From Spongiactinospora rosea (GTDB lineage: Bacteria; Actinomycetota; Actinomycetes; Streptosporangiales; Streptosporangiaceae): a stretch of 64,000 bases of DNA. Made by a program: the position numbers and the translations under genes. The stretch is from contig NZ_QMEY01000035.1 in the NCBI RefSeq assembly GCF_003315795.1, positions 1 through 64,000 on the forward strand, in the 5' to 3' direction. Numbering within the stretch: the first letter of the stretch is position 1; each line of letters opens with the position of its first letter. The notes under the pieces were generated by a model. That model was not told the DNA's origin. It ran no database searches and saw nothing but the letters and a program-made list of their open reading frames with translations. Below are positions 59,564 through 64,000 of this stretch, piece after piece.

Positions 59564-60613
59564 ATGCGATTGTTCGGCCGCAATGGTGGGGAGTCCGGGC
59601 CGCGTTCTCGGCGGACAGCGGAGATCGCGAAGTTCTGGGAGTGGTGGTCACGGGCGAGGCCGGAGCTGGATGGGCTGGTCGTAGCGGGGGAGAACGACGA
59701 GCTGGCCGAGCGGATCGAGGCCGCCGTGGCGACGGTGCATCCTTCGCTGGTGTGGGAGATCGCCCCCGGCCGGTCGGCGGAGCAGGCGCTCGTGGTGACC
59801 GCCGCGGGTGATCCCGAGCTGCGCTCGCTGGCGCACCGCTGGTCGCTGGCCGCGCCGCAGCCCGATGAGCGCTGGGAGTTCCATCCGGCGCGGCAGGCCA
59901 ATCCGGCCGCCGCGGAGCTGTCGATCGACGTCGGCGGGTACGAGTTCGACTTCGACAAGCTGACGCTGGGCCTGCACGTACCGCGCGGCAAGCCGCGTGT
60001 CGATGTGACCGCCTACCATCCGATCTTCACGCTGCTGGAGGAGGAGACCCGGCTTTCGGCCACGCTGCTCGCGCTGGACTGGCTGCTCGGCGAGGACGAC
60101 GTGGCCCGCTGGATCGGTGAGATCCAGCCGGCCGCCTTCCAGCCCATCGACGCGGTGGCCGCGGTGCATCTGCCGAGTGTGGTGGCCGATGTGGCGTCGG
60201 AGTTCGCCGAGGAGCAGTGGGCGCTGATGGAGGGCCAGACGGCCGACGGCGCCAAGCTGGTCGCGACGGTCCGTTATCCGCTGCGGCCGGTGGACTACCC
60301 GGTCTTCGATCGGCACGTCGCCATCGGCCTGGGCTACGCGCACCGCGACGACGACGGCATGCCCGACGGGGACTCGGTACCGGCGTTGCGCGACTTCGAG
60401 GAGCGGCTGGCGGCCGGGCTGAAGCCGGAGGCGGCGGTGCTGGTGGCGCACATCAGCTCGGACGGCCAGCGGGTGATCCACATCTACGCCGACCCGGAGG
60501 GTGACGCCGAGCGGCACATCGAGGAGCTGGCGGCCACCTGGCGGGAGGGCGACGTGGAGGTCGAGGCGGAGGACGACCCCGCCTGGGCGGAGGTCTCCCC
60601 CTTCCTCGCCTGA
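59564..60613 (+). CDS. DUF695-like domain protein
   Basis: A 349-residue acidic protein. The N-terminal part (FWEWWSRARPELDGLVVAGE, ERIEAAVATVHPSLVWEIAP) and the C-terminal part (KLVATVRYPLRPVDYPVFDR, LRDFEERLAAGLKPEAAVLV, GQRVIHIYADPEGDAERHIE) fit the DUF695-type pattern. Function unknown. TAGCAT lies 7 bases before the ATG and no SD is visible, so it may be leaderless. Confidence 0.65.
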   Translation: MRLFGRNGGESGPRSRRTAEIAKFWEWWSRARPELDGLVVAGENDELAERIEAAVATVHPSLVWEIAPGRSAEQALVVTAAGDPELRSLAHRWSLAAPQPDERWEFHPARQANPAAAELSIDVGGYEFDFDKLTLGLHVPRGKPRVDVTAYHPIFTLLEEETRLSATLLALDWLLGEDDVARWIGEIQPAAFQPIDAVAAVHLPSVVADVASEFAEEQWALMEGQTADGAKLVATVRYPLRPVDYPVFDRHVAIGLGYAHRDDDGMPDGDSVPALRDFEERLAAGLKPEAAVLVAHISSDGQRVIHIYADPEGDAERHIEELAATWREGDVEVEAEDDPAWAEVSPFLA

Positions 60614-60627
60614 CCTTTTCCGTCCAG

Positions 60628-60641
60628 CCGGCGCAGGCCGG
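60628..60641. terminator. Weak hairpin between DUF695 gene and cysteine desulfurase
   Basis: CCGGC-GCAG-GCCGG, a 5-bp stem in the 36-base gap between convergent stops, no T-run. Confidence 0.35.
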
Positions 60642-60649
60642 TTACCGAG

Positions 60650-61816
60650 CTAGCTCAGCCCGGCGCGGGAGGCGCGTTCCACGGCCGGGGCGATGACCTC
60701 GGCCAGGCGGTCGATGTCCGCCTGGGTGGAGGTGTGGCCGAGGGTGAAGCGCAGGGATCCGCGGGCCGCCGCGGCTCCCGTGCCCATCGCCAGCAGTACG
60801 TGCGAAGGCTGCGCCACCCCCGCGGAGCACGCCGAGCCCGTGGAGCACTCGACCCCCTTGGCGTCGAGCAGCATCAGCAGCGCGTCTCCTTCGCAGCCCG
60901 GGAAGGAGAAGTGCGCGTTGCCGGGCAGCCGGTCGTCGGGGTCGCCGTTGAGCACCACGTCGGGTACGGCGGCGCGGACCCTCGCGATCAGCTCGTCGCG
61001 CAGCGAGGTCAGCCGCTTGGCCTGTTCCTCCTGCTCGGCCACCGCGCTGGTCACCGCCGCCGCGAACCCGGCCAGCGCCGGGGCGTCGAGCGTGCCGGAG
61101 CGCACGTCGCGCTCCTGGCCGCCGCCGTGCATCACCGGAACCGGGTCGATGCCCCTGGCCAGCAGCAGCGCGCCGACCCCCATCGGGCCGCCCGCCTTGT
61201 GCCCGGACAGGGTGAGCGCGTCGACCCCCGAGCCCGCGAACGACACCGGAAGCTGCCCGATGGCCTGCACCGCGTCGGTGTGGAAGGGGATGCCGTGGTC
61301 GTGCGCGACCGCGGCGAGCACCTTGACCGGTTGTACCGTTCCGACCTCGTTGTTCGCCCACATGACGCTGACCATGGCGACGCTCTCCGGATCGCGTTCG
61401 ATCGCGGACCGCAGCGTGTCGGGGTGAACCCTGCCGTGCTCGTCGACGGGCAGCAGCTCGACCTGCGCGCCCTGGTGGTCGGCCAGCCAGTGCGCGCAGT
61501 CCAGCACCGCGTGGTGCTCGACCGCGCTGAGCAGGACCCGGGTGGCCCCGGTGGCGGCCCTGCGCGCCCAGTACAGGCCCTTGACGGCGAGGTTGTCGGC
61601 CTCGGTGCCGCCCGCCGTGAAGACGATCTCGCTGGGCCGCGCGTCCAGGGCCTGGGCGATGGCCTCCCTGGATTCTTCGACCACCCTGCGCACCCGGCGT
61701 CCGGCCGCGTGCAACGCCGAGGCGTTGCCGACCTGGCCGAGCTGCTCGGTCATCGCCGCGATGGCTTCCGCACGCATCGGCGTTGTCGCCGCATGGTCGA
61801 GATAGGCCGAATGCAC
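60650..61816 (-). CDS. Cysteine desulfurase (NifS/IscS type)
   Basis: A 388-residue PLP enzyme that takes sulfur from cysteine as a persulfide and probably supplies MnmA. GTG 61816 follows GGGGAGGGCGGTC. Motifs: YLDHAATTPM (start), PLP-stacking SAVEHHAVL, VMWANNEVGTVQP, FHTDAVQA, Schiff-base lysine K207 in LSGHKAGGP and catalytic C330 in STGSACSAG. The genomic link to mnmA is a known actinobacterial arrangement (trmU-iscS). Confidence 0.93.
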   Translation of the reverse strand: MHSAYLDHAATTPMRAEAIAAMTEQLGQVGNASALHAAGRRVRRVVEESREAIAQALDARPSEIVFTAGGTEADNLAVKGLYWARRAATGATRVLLSAVEHHAVLDCAHWLADHQGAQVELLPVDEHGRVHPDTLRSAIERDPESVAMVSVMWANNEVGTVQPVKVLAAVAHDHGIPFHTDAVQAIGQLPVSFAGSGVDALTLSGHKAGGPMGVGALLLARGIDPVPVMHGGGQERDVRSGTLDAPALAGFAAAVTSAVAEQEEQAKRLTSLRDELIARVRAAVPDVVLNGDPDDRLPGNAHFSFPGCEGDALLMLLDAKGVECSTGSACSAGVAQPSHVLLAMGTGAAAARGSLRFTLGHTSTQADIDRLAEVIAPAVERASRAGLS

Positions 61817-61917
61817 GACCGCCCTCCCCTCACTTACCAATACCTGGAGTACTGACCCTTTCGGGGAATACGACCTTCCAAGACTAGCCGCGCTTCGGAG
61901 TGAGCGGGGTCCCGGGT

Positions 61918-61947
61918 TTGCTCGCTGTACCGTCCGGACGGTATAGT
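61918..61947 (+). promoter_or_regulatory. tetR promoter with 16-bp operator palindrome
   Basis: TTGCTC (61918-61923), 18-base spacer, TATAGT (61942-61947) and GTG 6 bases later. The perfect palindrome TACCGTCCGGACGGTA (61928-61943) fills the spacer and overlaps the -10 by two bases, the typical position for a TetR self-repression site. Confidence 0.8.
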
Positions 61948-61953
61948 GGCACC

Positions 61954-62481
61954 GTGAAGAGAGACGAGTTGCTGGACGCAGCGGAGCGGCTGCTGGCCGA
62001 GCGTGGCGCGCAGGCGCTCACCCTGGCCACCGTCGCCCAGACCGCGGGCGTCAGCAAAGGCGGGCTTCTCTATCACTTCAACAGCAAGGAAGTCTTGATC
62101 CGCGCCCTGGTCGAGCGGCTCATCGCCGACTTCGACCAGCTCGTCGGCGAGCATCCCCCACCCGGCGGGCCGAGTGGTCCGCCGCGCACCTACACCGAGC
62201 GCTATGTCCACGCGACGTTCGCCGCGCTGCGCACCGGCCGGCTGCGACGATGGGCGTGCGTCACGGGAGCGGCCGGAGATCCCGACCTGCTCGCGCCGCT
62301 GCGCGAGGCGATGGCCCGATGGCATTCGGCCGAGCTGGCAGGTGAGCCGGATCCGGCGGTCTCGGAGGTCGTACGGCTGGCCTGTGAGGGAGTCTGGGAA
62401 GTCGCCACCCATGCGCCCGGCCTCTACTCTCCACAGCACTACGACGATCTGGAGCAGCGGCTGCTCGCCATGCTGCACTGA
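61954..62481 (+). CDS. TetR-family transcriptional regulator
   Basis: A 175-residue regulator from a GTG start 6 bases after TATAGT (leaderless). The HTH is RDELLDAAERLLAERGAQAL, TLATVAQTAGVSKGGLLYHF, NSKEVLIRALVERL. The C-terminal domain includes WACVTGAAGDPDLLAPLREA, a TetR_C-type ligand domain. It likely represses itself through the 16-bp palindrome and may control the MFS gene 236 bases downstream, which has no matching palindrome nearby. Confidence 0.92.
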   Translation: MKRDELLDAAERLLAERGAQALTLATVAQTAGVSKGGLLYHFNSKEVLIRALVERLIADFDQLVGEHPPPGGPSGPPRTYTERYVHATFAALRTGRLRRWACVTGAAGDPDLLAPLREAMARWHSAELAGEPDPAVSEVVRLACEGVWEVATHAPGLYSPQHYDDLEQRLLAMLH

Positions 62482-62716
62482 GCGCGAACGAGACCGAGCC
62501 CCCAAGCCGAGCCCCCCAACAGGCGGTGACGGCTCCTCGATGATGCCCCGCTGACGGCGGCCCCTGCCGCCGCGCCGCCGATCCCCCCTGCGAGATCGCC
62601 GACTGGTGGTCGCCCGCAACGGCCCGGGCCGTTCGGGCGACCTGCTTTTGTGTGCCCGCCCCGCCGCCGCCGAAACCAAACGTGAGCACCTTCTATTGCA
62701 TTGGAAAGGAGCGACG

Positions 62717-63952
62717 ATGACCCGCGAGTTGAAAACGGCCCGCATTGGGGCAATCGTCACATTCGTCCTGGCCGGACTTTTGTGCGGCAGCTTCACCGTG
62801 CGCATTCCGGCACTGGCCGACCGACTCGAATTGAATGAAGCGGCGGTCGGCGCGGTACTGCTGGCCTGGGGCGTCGGCGCACTGGTGACGATGCAGTCGA
62901 TGCGCGCGGTGATGGCCCGGGCGGGCAGTCGCACCGTACTGCGCGTCGGCGGGCCGCTCTGCGCGGCCGCGCTGGTCCTGGTGGCGCTCGCACCGAACTT
63001 CCCGCTGCTGCTCGCCGGCTCAGCGGCGTTCGGCATGGCGTTCGGCACCGTGGACATCGCGATGAACGCGCAGGGTTCGGTGGTGGAGCGGGCCGCCGGG
63101 CGGCACCTGATGAACGGCATGCACGCGGGCTGGTGCGTGGGAGCGATCTCCGCGGGGCTGCTCGGCACACTGGCGATCGCGGCGGGCCTGCCGTACGGCA
63201 CGCACCTGATGCTGGTCGCCGTGGCGGCGCTGCCGGCGCTGATCGCGATCGGCCGCGCGTACCTGGCCGAGCCCCGCCAGGACGCCGGGCGCGGCGCACG
63301 GACCACCGCGCGGCGCGTACCGCCCGTGGTGTACCTGCTCGGTGTGATCGCGTTCTGCGCGTTCATGGTGGAGGGCACGATCGCCGACTGGAACGGCCTG
63401 TTCCTGCGCGACACCCTCGGCGCCCCCGAGGCGCTGGCCGCGCTCGGCTACCCGCTGTTCGAGGCGGGCATGCTGGCCGGGAGGCTGGCCGGTGACCGGG
63501 TACGCGCGCGGGTGGGCGCCCCGGCGCTGCTCGGACTGTCCGGGCTGGCGACGGCGGCGACGTTCGCGGTCGTGGTCAGCGCGCCCACGGCCGGGGTGGC
63601 GATCACCGGGATGGTGTTCGTGGGCATCGCGGTCGCGACGATCTCCCCCGTGGCGCTCTCCCTGGCGGGCACGGCCACCGGGGCGCCCGGCCCGGCCATC
63701 GCGCAGACCAGCGCGATGGGGTACGCCGGGCTGCTCCTGGGACCGGTGCTGATCGGTTTCGTCTCCGACCACGCGTCCCTGCGGACCGCGATGTTCACCG
63801 CGGTGGCGCTGGGCGTGGTCATCGCGGTCACGGCCCGCCTGCTGCCGCGCCGCACGGCCGTACCGGAGCGCCCGGCCCTGCAACTGACGGCATCGCCCGG
63901 CGTGCGCCAGGAGGAGGTACGGCAGGCGGCCAAGGACCCCATGGCCGCCTGA
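62717..63952 (+). CDS. MFS transporter (YbjJ/fucose-permease-like)
   Basis: A 411-residue protein with 12 predicted helices. ARIGAIVTFVLAGLLCGSFT, VRIPALADRLELNEAAVGAV and SVVERAAGRHLMNGMHAGWC are like YbjJ-type carriers; ADWNGLFLRDTLGAPEALAA opens the second half. AAAGGAGCGACG precedes the ATG. Likely drug or metabolite efflux, possibly under control of the adjacent TetR. Residues after 400 are a low-complexity tail. Confidence 0.87.
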   Translation: MTRELKTARIGAIVTFVLAGLLCGSFTVRIPALADRLELNEAAVGAVLLAWGVGALVTMQSMRAVMARAGSRTVLRVGGPLCAAALVLVALAPNFPLLLAGSAAFGMAFGTVDIAMNAQGSVVERAAGRHLMNGMHAGWCVGAISAGLLGTLAIAAGLPYGTHLMLVAVAALPALIAIGRAYLAEPRQDAGRGARTTARRVPPVVYLLGVIAFCAFMVEGTIADWNGLFLRDTLGAPEALAALGYPLFEAGMLAGRLAGDRVRARVGAPALLGLSGLATAATFAVVVSAPTAGVAITGMVFVGIAVATISPVALSLAGTATGAPGPAIAQTSAMGYAGLLLGPVLIGFVSDHASLRTAMFTAVALGVVIAVTARLLPRRTAVPERPALQLTASPGVRQEEVRQAAKDPMAA

Positions 63953-63968
63953 GCACCCCCTCGCGCCG

Positions 63969-64000
63969 CTACTTGCGCTTCTCGATCTCCTCGACGAGCT
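63969..64000 (-). CDS. C-terminal end of a minus-strand gene
   Basis: The stop TAG (63969-63971) is preceded by a frame reading LVEEIEKRK to the window edge. Only nine residues are visible, so no identity is possible. In mycobacteria etf genes follow iscS, but this cannot be tested here. Confidence 0.4.
   Translation of the reverse strand, partial: LVEEIEKRK

Noticed and set aside
58799..59651. Overlapping ORFs of 130-250 codons on both strands in the repeat island
   Set aside because: They are Arg/Ser-rich, repeat with the DNA repeats, have no RBS and mirror each other in several frames.
60641..60655. GAGCTAGCTCAG-like stretch reminiscent of a tRNA D-arm
   Set aside because: No acceptor stem, anticodon arm or T-arm could be found around it. 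It overlaps the end of the cysteine desulfurase gene.

Overview
The window is about 70% G+C throughout, with many GTG and TTG starts, long overlapping operons, SD-poor starts preceded by TANNNT hexamers, and actinobacterial families (DUF397, TipAS-type MerR, CAP-domain secreted proteins, GatCAB with a GluRS and no GlnRS seen). It looks like a filamentous actinomycete, probably Streptosporangiales (Nonomuraea/Streptosporangium-like). The genus is an inference. From memory, the backbone order (gltX, FAH, leuB, serA, ilvCNB, a glucose/sorbosone-dehydrogenase lipoprotein, gatB, gatA, gatC, ligA, MetE-like, mnmA, cysteine desulfurase) follows M. tuberculosis Rv2992c to Rv3025c, so this is an old core segment with accessory insertions.

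Layout. 1-1800: end of an IS3-family element, an SRPBCC gene and a degenerate intergenic repeat family. 1802-6936: gltX and an FAH-family gene facing a six-gene Asp23/AmaP envelope operon. 7024-12021: leuB, ilvE, an O-methyltransferase and cimA, the last behind a leader-peptide attenuator. 12048-21149: heparinase-like protein, a fused double Uma2 protein, small DUF397-type genes, and an ABC exporter with a two-component system whose permease 3' end is tandemly repeated. 21179-34847: serA, an SseB-like protein, a GPH-type transporter with a methyltransferase, an OpuC-type osmoprotectant importer, FHA and CAP-domain proteins, and ilvB-ilvN-ilvC, with ilvB behind a second attenuator. 35086-44038: a GGDEF-EAL protein, hydroxyacid dehydrogenase, DUF421, a TipA-like regulator, a PQQ-type lipoprotein and a VanW protein. 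44280-49309: gatC-gatA-[AAA ATPase]-[TOPRIM-like]-gatB, all on the minus strand. 49410-63952: a second GGDEF-EAL protein, ligA, MetE-like, MBL, GNAT, mnmA, an ECF sigma operon, a hairpin-rich noncoding island, DUF695, cysteine desulfurase and a TetR/MFS pair.

Functional links. cimA, leuB, ilvB/N/C and ilvE cover most of isoleucine, valine and leucine synthesis. The two committing steps (citramalate synthase and acetohydroxyacid synthase) each sit behind a short peptide rich in Leu/Ile or Ile/Leu/Val codons, followed by competing hairpins and a terminator ending in a T-run. GluRS plus GatCAB form the indirect Gln-tRNA(Gln) route. Cysteine desulfurase plus MnmA form the tRNA 2-thiouridine route.

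No rRNA, tRNA or CRISPR array was recognised. The most notable items are the paired branched-chain attenuators, the ATPase/TOPRIM-like pair inside the gat cluster, the 254-bp near-identical internal duplication in the Uma2 gene, and two intergenic repeat islands.
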